Source: an uncultured Bacteroidota bacterium (GTDB lineage Bacteria > Bacteroidota > Bacteroidia > NS11-12g > UBA9320). From it: a stretch of 7,069 bases of DNA. Every line of letters begins with the position of its first letter. The first letter of the stretch is position 1. The position numbers were made by a program, and so were the translations under genes. Below are positions 1 through 6,409 of the stretch, in pieces. The stretch lies in the NCBI GenBank assembly GCA_913056425.1, contig CAJXLR010000079.1, positions 1 to 7,069 on the forward strand, read 5' to 3'. The notes beneath the pieces are model-generated. The model saw only the letters and a program-made list of their open reading frames with translations. It did no database searches and was not told where the DNA came from.

Positions 1-22
1 TGAATACTTGAATGTTCACGCC

Positions 23-50
23 ATTAGCTGTCGGCTGTTAGCTGTTAGCC
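23..50. repeat. Degenerate 7-bp tandem repeat upstream of der
   Basis: Three consecutive heptamers, AGCTGTC, GGCTGTT and AGCTGTT (26-46), are followed by a partial unit AGCC, giving a consensus RGCTGTY. The stretch after it (about 51-88) is AT-rich and quasi-repetitive, with recurring CTAAATT, CCAATT and TCAATT blocks. From memory, simple intergenic repeats of this kind occur in Bacteroidota genomes, but I could not check that. No function can be read from it. The whole 111-bp leader holds no other gene I can support. Confidence 0.6.
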
Positions 51-93
51 AAATTCTAAATTTCCAATTCTCCATTTTCAATTATTAATACAC

Positions 94-101
94 GACCTTT
101 G
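94..101 (+). promoter_or_regulatory. Possible weak -7 element of the der promoter
   Basis: GACCTTTG matches the Bacteroidota -7 consensus TAnnTTTG at five of the six fixed positions, with G in place of the first T. It lies 10 bp before the der start codon, so a transcript would have a very short leader. No convincing -33 TTG partner is seen at the expected distance. der could instead be transcribed from further upstream, outside the window. Confidence 0.3.
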
Positions 102-111
102 CGGTTAAGTT

Positions 112-1416
112 ATGTCAGGAATTGTAGCCATAGTAGGTAGACCCAACGTAGGGAAATCGACCATTTTTAACCGTCTCGTAGGAGAACGGAAAGCCATTGT
201 CGATGATATGTCGGGTGTTACGCGTGACCGCCATTACGGTACGTCTGAGTGGAACAACCGTGAATTCACCGTAATTGATACGGGCGGTTATGTCACAAAC
301 TCGGATGATATCTTCGAAAAATCGATTCGAGAGCAAGTTGAAATCGCAATCGATGAAGCAGATCTTCTGCTTTTTATGGTAGACGTGACAACGGATATCA
401 CAGACTTGGATGAGAGCTTTGCTCGATTCCTTCGAATAACAAACAAGCCAGTTATTGTTGCGGTAAACAAGGTTGACAATAACGAAAGACTACTCATGTC
501 GCACTCATTCTACGGTTTGGGTTTTGAGAACCTTTATCCGGTTTCATCGGTATCGGGCAGTGGTACAGGTGATTTGATGGATGCCATTATTGAGCACTTG
601 CCAGCACCGCTCGAGGAAGAAGATAACGAGCTGCCGCGCATATCTCTTATCGGTCGGCCAAACGTAGGGAAATCGTCGTTGTGTAATGTGCTTCTAGGTG
701 AGGAGCGAAACATCGTTACGGATATTGCCGGAACTACGCGGGATACAATCGATTCGCATTACAACGCCTTCGGGAAAGACTTTATACTCGTTGATACCGC
801 CGGAGTCCGGAAAAAGGGTAAGAACATGGATAACGTTGAGTTCTACAGCGTTATGCGAAGTATTAAGGCCATTGAGAGCAGTGACGTAGTTCTTTTGGTG
901 ATTGATGCCACACAAGGCATGGAAGCTCAAGATGTGAACTTATTCAGTCTAGCGTCCAAAAATGGTAAAGGCTTGGTGATTTTGGTGAACAAATGGGATT
1001 TGGTAGAGAAAGATCACAAGTCAACCAAATACTATATCGAGGAGATTCACGAGAAGATTGCACCGTTTACCGATGTGCCTGTAATTTTTGTGAGTGCGTT
1101 AACCAAACAACGCGTATTCAAAGCGGTGGAAACCGCCATCGAGGTTTTCGAAAATACCCAGAAACGGGTGCCAACCTCAAAGCTTAATGATTTGATGTTG
1201 GAAATCATCCAACAAACCCCGCCTCCATCTAAAAAAGGCAAGTACATCAAGATCAAGTATGTGACTCAGTTGAAGTCGAAACGCGTGAGTTTTGCATTCT
1301 TTTGCAACTTACCTCAGTACATCGGAGATGCTTACAAGAGGTTTTTAGAGAACCAACTTCGTAAACACTTTGATTTTAAGGGGGTTCCGATAAATATTTA
1401 CTTCAGACAAAAATAG
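112..1416 (+). CDS. der: Ribosome biogenesis GTPase Der (EngA)
   Basis: Der is an essential GTPase with two tandem G domains that binds the 50S precursor and helps it mature. The 434-residue length is typical of the family. First G domain: P-loop GRPNVGKS at 9-16, switch I Thr around 37, DTGG at 56-59, NKVD at 119-122. Second G domain: GRPNVGKS at 181-188, switch Thr 208/209, DTAG at 228-231, NKWD at 293-296 and SAL at 328-330. An acidic linker (about 165-174) joins them. The C-terminal KH-like domain runs from about 350 to the end and closes with the usual NIYFRQK-type terminus. All nucleotide-binding motifs are intact, so the enzyme should be active. The ATG start places the first P-loop at the normal distance from the N-terminus. 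It is the first gene of the window, and the next gene downstream has its own promoter. Confidence 0.98.
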   Translation: MSGIVAIVGRPNVGKSTIFNRLVGERKAIVDDMSGVTRDRHYGTSEWNNREFTVIDTGGYVTNSDDIFEKSIREQVEIAIDEADLLLFMVDVTTDITDLDESFARFLRITNKPVIVAVNKVDNNERLLMSHSFYGLGFENLYPVSSVSGSGTGDLMDAIIEHLPAPLEEEDNELPRISLIGRPNVGKSSLCNVLLGEERNIVTDIAGTTRDTIDSHYNAFGKDFILVDTAGVRKKGKNMDNVEFYSVMRSIKAIESSDVVLLVIDATQGMEAQDVNLFSLASKNGKGLVILVNKWDLVEKDHKSTKYYIEEIHEKIAPFTDVPVIFVSALTKQRVFKAVETAIEVFENTQKRVPTSKLNDLMLEIIQQTPPPSKKGKYIKIKYVTQLKSKRVSFAFFCNLPQYIGDAYKRFLENQLRKHFDFKGVPINIYFRQK

Positions 1417-1422
1417 ACGACA

Positions 1423-1456
1423 TTTCTGTGATAATTCACGCAGTTTTTTATATTTG
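1423..1456 (+). promoter_or_regulatory. Bacteroidota-type promoter of the repeat lipoprotein
   Basis: TATATTTG at 1449-1456 is a perfect match to the Bacteroidota sigma-ABfr -7 consensus TAnnTTTG. TTTCTG at 1423-1428 lies 20 bp upstream and is a plausible though imperfect -33 element. Transcription would start near 1461-1464, leaving a leader of roughly 27-30 nt before the ATG at 1491. That leader ends in the A-rich run TCAAAAA directly before the start codon, as is common for well-translated Bacteroidota genes, which rely little on Shine-Dalgarno pairing. The site lies in the 74-bp der/lipoprotein gap, so the lipoprotein is likely transcribed independently of der. Confidence 0.7.
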
Positions 1457-1490
1457 TGGTCGATTAACAAAGTATCTAAAAATTCAAAAA

Positions 1491-1760
1491 ATGAAAAAAG
1501 TATTATCTTTATTAGCGATTGCTGCAATGTTCTCTTTCGTAGCTTGCAACAACTCTGCACCAAAAGAAGACCCTGCTGCTGCTGAAGAAGCAACTAACGA
1601 TCAGAACGCAGCTGAAGAAATGGAAGACGCAACAAATGCAATGGAAGATGCAGCTGGTGACGCTGCTGACGCTGTTGAAGAGGCTGCTGGTGACGCTGCT
1701 GACGCAGTTGAAGAAGCAGCTGGCGATGCTGCTGACGCAGTAGAAGAAGCAGCTCACTAA
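1491..1760 (+). CDS. Small acidic lipoprotein with 11-residue Ala/Glu/Asp repeats
   Basis: I do not recognise a named family. The 89-residue protein begins with a lipoprotein signal (MKK, hydrophobic core about 4-17, FVAC with the lipidated Cys at 19). After cleavage it is a 70-residue mature chain almost without basic residues (one Lys, at 25) and dominated by Ala, Glu and Asp. Residues 56-88 are three exact copies of GDAADAVEEAA, preceded at 45-55 by a fourth, diverged copy (EDATNAMEDAA). Small residues at unit positions 3, 4, 6, 7, 10 and 11 against acids at 2, 5, 8 and 9 give the hendecad pattern of an amphipathic or coiled-coil helix. The ATG at 1491 is preferred over one at 1428 because it directly starts the signal peptide and follows the promoter. 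A perfect promoter and a strong terminator frame it, suggesting an abundant single-gene transcript. An Lpp-like spacer or surface-charge role is only a guess. Confidence 0.9.
   Translation: MKKVLSLLAIAAMFSFVACNNSAPKEDPAAAEEATNDQNAAEEMEDATNAMEDAAGDAADAVEEAAGDAADAVEEAAGDAADAVEEAAH
1656..1754 (+). repeat. Three 33-bp tandem repeats inside the lipoprotein gene
   Basis: Units lie at 1656-1688, 1689-1721 and 1722-1754. Each encodes the identical peptide GDAADAVEEAA, but they differ at synonymous positions (for example GTT/GTA for Val, GCT/GCA for Ala, GAG/GAA for Glu, GGT/GGC for Gly). The identical protein with differing DNA suggests the duplications are not very recent and that the peptide unit is kept by selection. 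A diverged coding copy sits just upstream at 1623-1655. Confidence 0.92.
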
Positions 1761-1781
1761 TTGCTTTATAAATGAAATTGA

Positions 1782-1808
1782 AGAGCGCGGCGAAGCCGCG
1801 CTTTTTTT
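1782..1808 (+). terminator. Strong intrinsic terminator after the repeat lipoprotein gene
   Basis: A perfect 8-bp GC-rich stem, AGCGCGGC (1784-1791) pairing with GCCGCGCT (1795-1802), closes a GAA triloop and is followed by an uninterrupted T tract to 1808. The stop codon of the lipoprotein gene is about 20 bp upstream. This is a textbook rho-independent terminator reading in the + direction. Confidence 0.95.
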
Positions 1809-1814
1809 ATGCCC

Positions 1815-1822
1815 TAACTTTA
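1815..1822 (+). promoter_or_regulatory. Possible -7 element for the 67-aa lipoprotein gene
   Basis: TAACTTTA matches TAnnTTTG at all but the last fixed position. It lies only 5 bp before the ATG at 1828, so it would give a leaderless transcript or place the start site inside the coding region. No -33 element is seen, and that position would fall in the preceding terminator. The alternative is readthrough from the upstream lipoprotein unit. Confidence 0.25.
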
Positions 1823-1827
1823 CACTC

Positions 1828-2031
1828 ATGAAACTACTTAAACCCCTATTACTGATGTGCACAGTCGCACTGCTTAGCTCGTGTACGAGCGAATCCAAGT
1901 ATGATACGCCTTCAGATCAAACGGAACCACCAGCAGCGGATCAGGTTATTGAGGCCGATGAGGTTGATGATCAAGTAAAGCGAGATCAGGAGCGTGCAGA
2001 CTCGATGAAACGTGCTCTAGGGATTGAGTAA
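1828..2031 (+). CDS. Small acidic lipoprotein, hypothetical
   Basis: I do not recognise a family. The 67-residue product has a clear lipoprotein signal: MKLLK, a hydrophobic stretch at about 6-16, and lipobox LSSC with the lipidated Cys at 19. The mature part is 49 residues: a Ser/Thr/Pro-rich linker (about 20-37), then a charged stretch (about 40-65) rich in Asp, Glu, Arg and Lys that could form a helix. It sits 67 bp after the repeat lipoprotein gene, beyond its terminator, and shares the same general design (lipid anchor, acidic tail) but no repeats. Its last 15 bases overlap the 3' end of the convergent protease gene. The signal peptide and lipobox make it a likely real gene, but its small size and unclear promoter leave some doubt. 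Confidence 0.8.
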   Translation: MKLLKPLLLMCTVALLSSCTSESKYDTPSDQTEPPAADQVIEADEVDDQVKRDQERADSMKRALGIE

Positions 2032-2039
2032 AGCACGTT
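2009..2039. repeat. Inverted repeat bracketing the convergent gene overlap
   Basis: AACGTGCT at 2009-2016 is the exact reverse complement of AGCACGTT at 2032-2039. The 15-base spacer (2017-2031) is precisely the segment shared by the two convergent coding regions and contains both stop codons. It could fold into a hairpin in transcripts from either strand and so act as a shared 3' end. Neither side carries a real U tract (GGTTTTGG on the + side), so it would be a weak terminator at best. Confidence 0.5.
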
Positions 2040-3492
2040 GGTTTTGGAAGCTATCCAATGCCCGCTGAATCAATTGGTCTGAGTCGATATTGAATTGGTA
2101 CCAAGCTTCCGTACCATAAATCTGGAATACCAAACGGCTCATGACGGCCTGCTTCGCGTGCTCATAATTTATTAACGCACCTTCTATCGCTGCGTGCACT
2201 TCTTTGCTCGATTTCCACGTTTTGTAGTCCAACTCCATCCAATTAGATGCATGTTGATCCAGAATATTGGTGGCAATTGTATTAACCAATTGGTAGGAAA
2301 TAGAGTCTGAACCGCTGTACAAGATGTCCGGTGTGACGCCACCTCCGCTTGAAACGCGTCTACCCGACTTAGTCTCATAGTTTTTGTGGGATGCGCTATC
2401 CGATTTTGTCATGAACTCATGATAGCCTTCTTTGTCGTATGGTTTCTGAATGCTTCGTCCTGATGGGATGTAGTAACGTGCGATGGTCAACCGTATTTGA
2501 GATCCGTCGTTTAACTCAAAAGTCTCTTGAACTAGGCCTTTCCCAAAGGTCCTTTCGCCCAGAACTACGCCGCGATCTAAGTCTTGCAATGCGCCGGATA
2601 CAATTTCTGAGGCGGATGCAGATCGTTGGTTTACCAGAACAGCAATGTCCATGTCCTTACACAAACCACCCAGAGTAGCCTTGTAGTCCTTTCTGGCGCG
2701 ATTAACGGCCTCCGTGTATGCAAGAACATCAGTTCCGTCAATCATCTCATCTAGGAGTCGTACGGCAGCGTGCAGATAACCACCGGGATTATCTCTTAGG
2801 TCGAGTACCAACCGATTTATCTCATGGTCTTTGTTCAAATTTTCAATTGCTTGAACAAAATCGGTGTGCGTTTTATCTGCAAAGTGTTCAATCTTTATGT
2901 ACGCCGTTTTATCATCAACTAAACCGCTGAACACCGAGGTTGTGGTAATGCGATCGCGCTCGAACTCCGGCGTGAGAACTTCTCCCGAGGATTTACGCAA
3001 TACCGTGGCAACCGCTTTCGAGTTTTTACGGCCTTTTATGAGCTTTACGATCTGGTTGCTCTCCAAACCGAGTAGCGAGGAAGTGTCAATTTTAAGGATT
3101 CGGTCACCCGGATAAATACCGGCTTTCTCGGCGGGTCCACCCGGTAAAATACGGACTACAGTAGGTGTATCGCGGTAAACGAAAAATTCGATTCCAATAC
3201 CTTCAAAGCCACCTTCTAAATCCTGATTGGCAATGTCTACATATTTTGCAGGAATATATACCGAGTGGGGGTCAAAGCTTTGCAGCAATTCAGAGACGGC
3301 GCGCTCTTCTAAATCGGCTAGATCCACTGAGTCCACATACTCACTTTTAACCAGCCCCATGATTTGTTCCATCTTGGTGCTGTTGCTTAGCGATTGCCTA
3401 TTGACGTACTTGTCCCAGCCGAGACCGGCTATGACCCCAATGCATAGAAGTACCGCATAAATCAGCGGTTCATATGATCTATTTCGACTCAA
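2017..3492 (-). CDS. S41A carboxy-terminal processing protease (CtpA/Prc type)
   Basis: This is a membrane-anchored serine protease of MEROPS family S41A, which in other bacteria trims or degrades envelope proteins, including cell-wall hydrolases and their regulators. The 491 residues comprise an N-terminal membrane segment at about 10-26, a helical region, a PDZ domain at about 92-170 (GFEGIGIEF, GGPAEKAGI, GDRILKID) and the protease core at about 185-390. The core holds DLRDNPGG (231-238), the catalytic Ser 293 in SASASE and the catalytic Lys 318 in TFGKG, with Gln 322 after it. The Ser-Lys spacing of 25 matches Prc and D1 protease. The C-terminal 100 residues are helical and unassigned. 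No ATG or GTG lies nearby in frame, so a TTG at 3490-3492 is taken as the start. It gives the expected N-terminal anchor and sits 5 nt after the dehydrogenase stop. The nearest internal Met (41) would lose the anchor. It is the last gene of the - strand run. Confidence 0.95.
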   Translation of the reverse strand: MSRNRSYEPLIYAVLLCIGVIAGLGWDKYVNRQSLSNSTKMEQIMGLVKSEYVDSVDLADLEERAVSELLQSFDPHSVYIPAKYVDIANQDLEGGFEGIGIEFFVYRDTPTVVRILPGGPAEKAGIYPGDRILKIDTSSLLGLESNQIVKLIKGRKNSKAVATVLRKSSGEVLTPEFERDRITTTSVFSGLVDDKTAYIKIEHFADKTHTDFVQAIENLNKDHEINRLVLDLRDNPGGYLHAAVRLLDEMIDGTDVLAYTEAVNRARKDYKATLGGLCKDMDIAVLVNQRSASASEIVSGALQDLDRGVVLGERTFGKGLVQETFELNDGSQIRLTIARYYIPSGRSIQKPYDKEGYHEFMTKSDSASHKNYETKSGRRVSSGGGVTPDILYSGSDSISYQLVNTIATNILDQHASNWMELDYKTWKSSKEVHAAIEGALINYEHAKQAVMSRLVFQIYGTEAWYQFNIDSDQLIQRALDSFQNQRALLNP

Positions 3493-3497
3493 CTGGT

Positions 3498-4745
3498 TTA
3501 CGAAGCGACCTGACCCTTCATAACAGTCATAATACTCAGTTCGAGCGCTTTCTGACTGATACCGGTTGACTTGTTGTTGAACTGGTGAACTTTTACCAAC
3601 GCTTTCTCAATGGTTTCAGAAGCATCCATCAGAATATTCACGTCCTTCACAATGCAGTCTTTGAGTTGCAAGTATGCGAATACACGAGCCATACCACAGT
3701 TTGCGATAAAGTCCGGGATAACCGCGATGTTATCATCAGCATACTTACTGATTGGTCCCATAAAGATTTCCTTATCAGCAAACGGTACGTTAGCTCCACA
3801 GCTGATTACTTCCATGCCACCGTCGATCATGTCTTTAACGTTTTCTTCGGTTACCAAACGCGATCCGGCACCCGGTATAAAGATCTCGGCTTTGAGCTTC
3901 CAGATGCGTTCATTCACCTCATCAAAACTCAACATATTTGGAGCACTTAGCTTGTTCCCGTCACGATCTAAGAATAGCTGAGTTATTTCTTCTAGGGTAA
4001 ATCCTTCTTCCTTGATTAGTCCACCTTCTTTGTCGATGATACCGGTTACAGAAACACCGTTTTTAGCCAAATAGAAAGCTGCAGCTGCCGCTACATTTCC
4101 CCATCCTTGTATGATTGCTCGTTTGTGGTTCATCATTCCACCCCAAATACCATAGTAGTGCTTTACAGCTTCGGCAACACCCCAGCCTGTTGCGAGATCT
4201 CCAATCGTGTATTTACGTTCGAGAGAAGGAGTGAATCGCTCATCTTCCATCTCCAATAGAATCCCGGTTCTCAGGCGTTCAACGGCTTGAAGTTTCTCTT
4301 CCGGCGTATAGTCTTTGAAGTGGCCATTTACCGTACCTTGTTGTGGGTGCAAGATGCCGTATTCGGCAAGAATTGGAATCACCTCGTTGTTCTGATCAAC
4401 ATTCATATCACCACCCGTTCCGTAATATTCACGAAGTAGGGGAGCTACTGCTCTATACCAACGTTTTAGGACGCCTTGCTTACGCGGATCCTTTGGGTCG
4501 AAGTTAATCCCGGACTTCGCTCCACCAATAGGAGGTCCACTCACGGAAAACTTGATCTCCATGGTTTTCGCCAAAGATTCAACTTCACGCACATCTAAGC
4601 CAACACGCATGCGGGTTCCACCCCCGGCGCTACCATTTTTCAAACTGTTGATTACAAGCCATCCGCGAGCTTCTGTCTCGCTATCGTTCCATTCGAAGAT
4701 GATTTCCGGCTTTTTGTTTTCAAATTTCTTTAACAAGTCTTCCAT
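3498..4745 (-). CDS. Glu/Leu/Phe/Val-family amino acid dehydrogenase
   Basis: This cytoplasmic enzyme should oxidatively deaminate an amino acid to its 2-oxo acid with NAD(P), or run in reverse. Its 415 residues fit the family. The N-terminal substrate and dimerisation domain (about 10-180) includes GGGTRMR (41-47) and PIGGAKSGI (72-80), where Lys 77 aligns with the catalytic lysine. GTGGDMN (109-115) follows, with Asp 113 as the likely catalytic acid. The dinucleotide domain begins near ATGWGV (185-190) and has QGWGNVAAA (213-221), a GxGxxA-type fingerprint. An acid at the end of the second strand (IIDKE, Asp 238) favours NAD over NADP. The late segment FIANCGMARVFAYLQ (346-360) replaces the NAGGV-type motif of classic glutamate and leucine dehydrogenases, so the substrate is not assigned. 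The ATG overlaps the upstream gene's TAA (TAATG), consistent with translational coupling. Confidence 0.93.
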   Translation of the reverse strand: MEDLLKKFENKKPEIIFEWNDSETEARGWLVINSLKNGSAGGGTRMRVGLDVREVESLAKTMEIKFSVSGPPIGGAKSGINFDPKDPRKQGVLKRWYRAVAPLLREYYGTGGDMNVDQNNEVIPILAEYGILHPQQGTVNGHFKDYTPEEKLQAVERLRTGILLEMEDERFTPSLERKYTIGDLATGWGVAEAVKHYYGIWGGMMNHKRAIIQGWGNVAAAAAFYLAKNGVSVTGIIDKEGGLIKEEGFTLEEITQLFLDRDGNKLSAPNMLSFDEVNERIWKLKAEIFIPGAGSRLVTEENVKDMIDGGMEVISCGANVPFADKEIFMGPISKYADDNIAVIPDFIANCGMARVFAYLQLKDCIVKDVNILMDASETIEKALVKVHQFNNKSTGISQKALELSIMTVMKGQVAS

Positions 4746-6409
4746 TACTGTAGCTCTATTTTTTGATAAAGGTTTTCTGTATTTCTAACATTCAGGATGT
4801 ACTTCCCGGGACGGTAGTTTCCAAGACTCAAAACGCCTTGATTAACCTTCAGGATGTCAACCATATTGAAATTCATATCGTAGACAAACACCTCTTGTTT
4901 GTCAGGTATTCTTGATGTGGTTAGGGTGTTGGCTCGGTTAAAATCAGGGAAAAACATCAGCGTCTCCCGAAGTTTAAACTGGCTAAAAGGTTCGCCAGCG
5001 TCAACGGAGATTTCAATTTTGGCAGAGGCGGTTCCCGCACGTTTTTCTTTAACGCTTACTATCAATGTGTATGCTGTTCCAGGACTCAGGGCTCTGGAGT
5101 CTGCAACCTTTAAGTCTCCATCACGTTCATCAATCGCAAACACTTCGTCTTCGTTTCCACTAACGATTTGATACTTAAATGGTCCTTTCTTACTTGATTG
5201 GCTTTTCGCTTCTACTGCTCCAAAAACACGACCGTTATCATAGAAATCGTAAATGTCGAATTTTTGATTTTTGACTATCGGAGGTAGGAGCGGCTCAGAC
5301 GCGTAAACATGGTCGTGACCATTTTCGGCACCCATAAACACCAGCCTGTCTTTTAGCGCAGCTGCTCCACGAATATTGTCGATATAGCGAACGTCCTGCT
5401 CACGCAAGCCCAGGTAATTAACGCGGTATAATGAAGACCTAAATCCATTGCCCAATGTTAACATCCATTGTTTGTTGATATAGGCTGCCGACGTAATCAT
5501 CGTATTATTTGGTAGCGTTTCAACTTCCAATGGGTTAACCTTACCATCGAACCGATAAAGTTTTGTGATGTCGTCTTCATGAGCGGTAAAGTAAACGGCG
5601 TTGTTTACGCTGGTCATCATATCTCCTGCATAATCATAAACACGATATGTTTTGATATCACCCGCCTTGCTCAAACTAACAACTAGGTTAACGTTCATGT
5701 CGATATTCGTGGCCTGATATACAAGGTGACTACTGGTTACTGTGAGACTTCGGGCGTAATCTAGATGAGCCTTATCAAACTGAACAGCCGTGAAACCAAC
5801 AGCAGCATCGGTGGTCGTAATCGCTCCAAGCATTCCGTCTAAAACACCATAGTTGGTATTGTTAAACCGAGCAAGCTCAGAACATATGTTCACTTGATTC
5901 AGCAGATATCTCCGAATCTTGTTGTAATTGTCTATCACAATGTGGTGAAATTCAGTAGAATCCCCTTTTCTCACCACTACTTGGGTTTCAAGTTTTTTGC
6001 CTTGAAGATAACCGCGTGACATGGCCTCGCATTTGTATACCAATTGGGGTCGACCACCATTATAAGAGTACAATCCGGATTTAAAACCTTTACCCTTGGC
6101 AAAGAAATAAAGCTGGTTGTTAAACCATGTGTAATTCGAAGTCTGACCACCTTGATATGCTTCCGGCTCTTCTTTCTTTCCTAGTTTTTGTTTGAACGAC
6201 GATACTTGAATCAGTCGGTCTCCTTTCAGCTGAAACAACTGAAACCCTCGTCTTTGATGGTAAGCATTGAAGAATACAGAGTTGTCTGCTGAATAAGGCT
6301 CAAACCCATGTGGATAGGTGAGCCCGGTTGTTTGTACCACCTTTGAAGCGTACTGCGCACTGGCAATAAACGCGACAAGTAGAAAGAGCGTGGTACTTAA
6401 ATATTTCAT
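4745..6409 (-). CDS. Secreted propeller-like/cadherin-like protein with a T9SS-type tail
   Basis: I do not recognise a named family. The 554-residue protein has a Sec signal peptide (MKYLSTTLFLLVAFIASAQ, likely cut after Ala 18). Residues about 40-375 show recurring strands of the form hydrophobic-YF-A followed by an LY/LF element, at about 43-62, 97-124, 227-257, 268-296, 312-342 and 352-373. This suggests a degenerate six-bladed beta-propeller related to ELWxxDGT-repeat proteins. Residues about 380-470 resemble a cadherin-like domain (VFAIDERDGDLKV, then YTLIVSVKE and AKIEISVD). The last 70 residues look like a diverged T9SS type A sorting domain: FFPDFN where YPNP is usual, VFVYDMNFNMV, then LSLGNYRPGKYILNV and a short final strand. 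Export to the cell surface is therefore likely. The ATG overlaps the TGA of the anmK-like gene by one base (TGATG), and its own TAA overlaps the dehydrogenase ATG. Confidence 0.88.
   Translation of the reverse strand: MKYLSTTLFLLVAFIASAQYASKVVQTTGLTYPHGFEPYSADNSVFFNAYHQRRGFQLFQLKGDRLIQVSSFKQKLGKKEEPEAYQGGQTSNYTWFNNQLYFFAKGKGFKSGLYSYNGGRPQLVYKCEAMSRGYLQGKKLETQVVVRKGDSTEFHHIVIDNYNKIRRYLLNQVNICSELARFNNTNYGVLDGMLGAITTTDAAVGFTAVQFDKAHLDYARSLTVTSSHLVYQATNIDMNVNLVVSLSKAGDIKTYRVYDYAGDMMTSVNNAVYFTAHEDDITKLYRFDGKVNPLEVETLPNNTMITSAAYINKQWMLTLGNGFRSSLYRVNYLGLREQDVRYIDNIRGAAALKDRLVFMGAENGHDHVYASEPLLPPIVKNQKFDIYDFYDNGRVFGAVEAKSQSSKKGPFKYQIVSGNEDEVFAIDERDGDLKVADSRALSPGTAYTLIVSVKEKRAGTASAKIEISVDAGEPFSQFKLRETLMFFPDFNRANTLTTSRIPDKQEVFVYDMNFNMVDILKVNQGVLSLGNYRPGKYILNVRNTENLYQKIELQ

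Noticed and set aside
1..3. TGA as the stop codon of an upstream gene
   Set aside because: Three bases at the window edge cannot establish a reading frame.
1428..1490. Upstream ATG extending the repeat lipoprotein by 21 residues
   Set aside because: It would bury the signal peptide inside the protein and lies within the promoter, upstream of the expected transcription start.
1656..1754. 33-bp repeats as a CRISPR-like or mobile array
   Set aside because: The units are contiguous, have no spacers, keep one reading frame, and encode identical peptides, so they are coding repeats.
1512..1898. Open reading frame on the - strand, antisense to the lipoprotein genes
   Set aside because: It is antisense to the Ala/Glu/Asp repeats, so its Ser/Cys/Phe-rich repeats are the mirror of that composition, and it runs through the terminator hairpin.
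3585..3981. Two overlapping + strand open frames of about 120 codons
   Set aside because: They are antisense to a well-conserved dehydrogenase region, overlap each other in different frames, and have no recognisable domain or promoter.
4552..5171. + strand open frames of 78 and 90 codons
   Set aside because: Both lie opposite conserved coding sequence of the dehydrogenase and the secreted protein and show no protein-like features.
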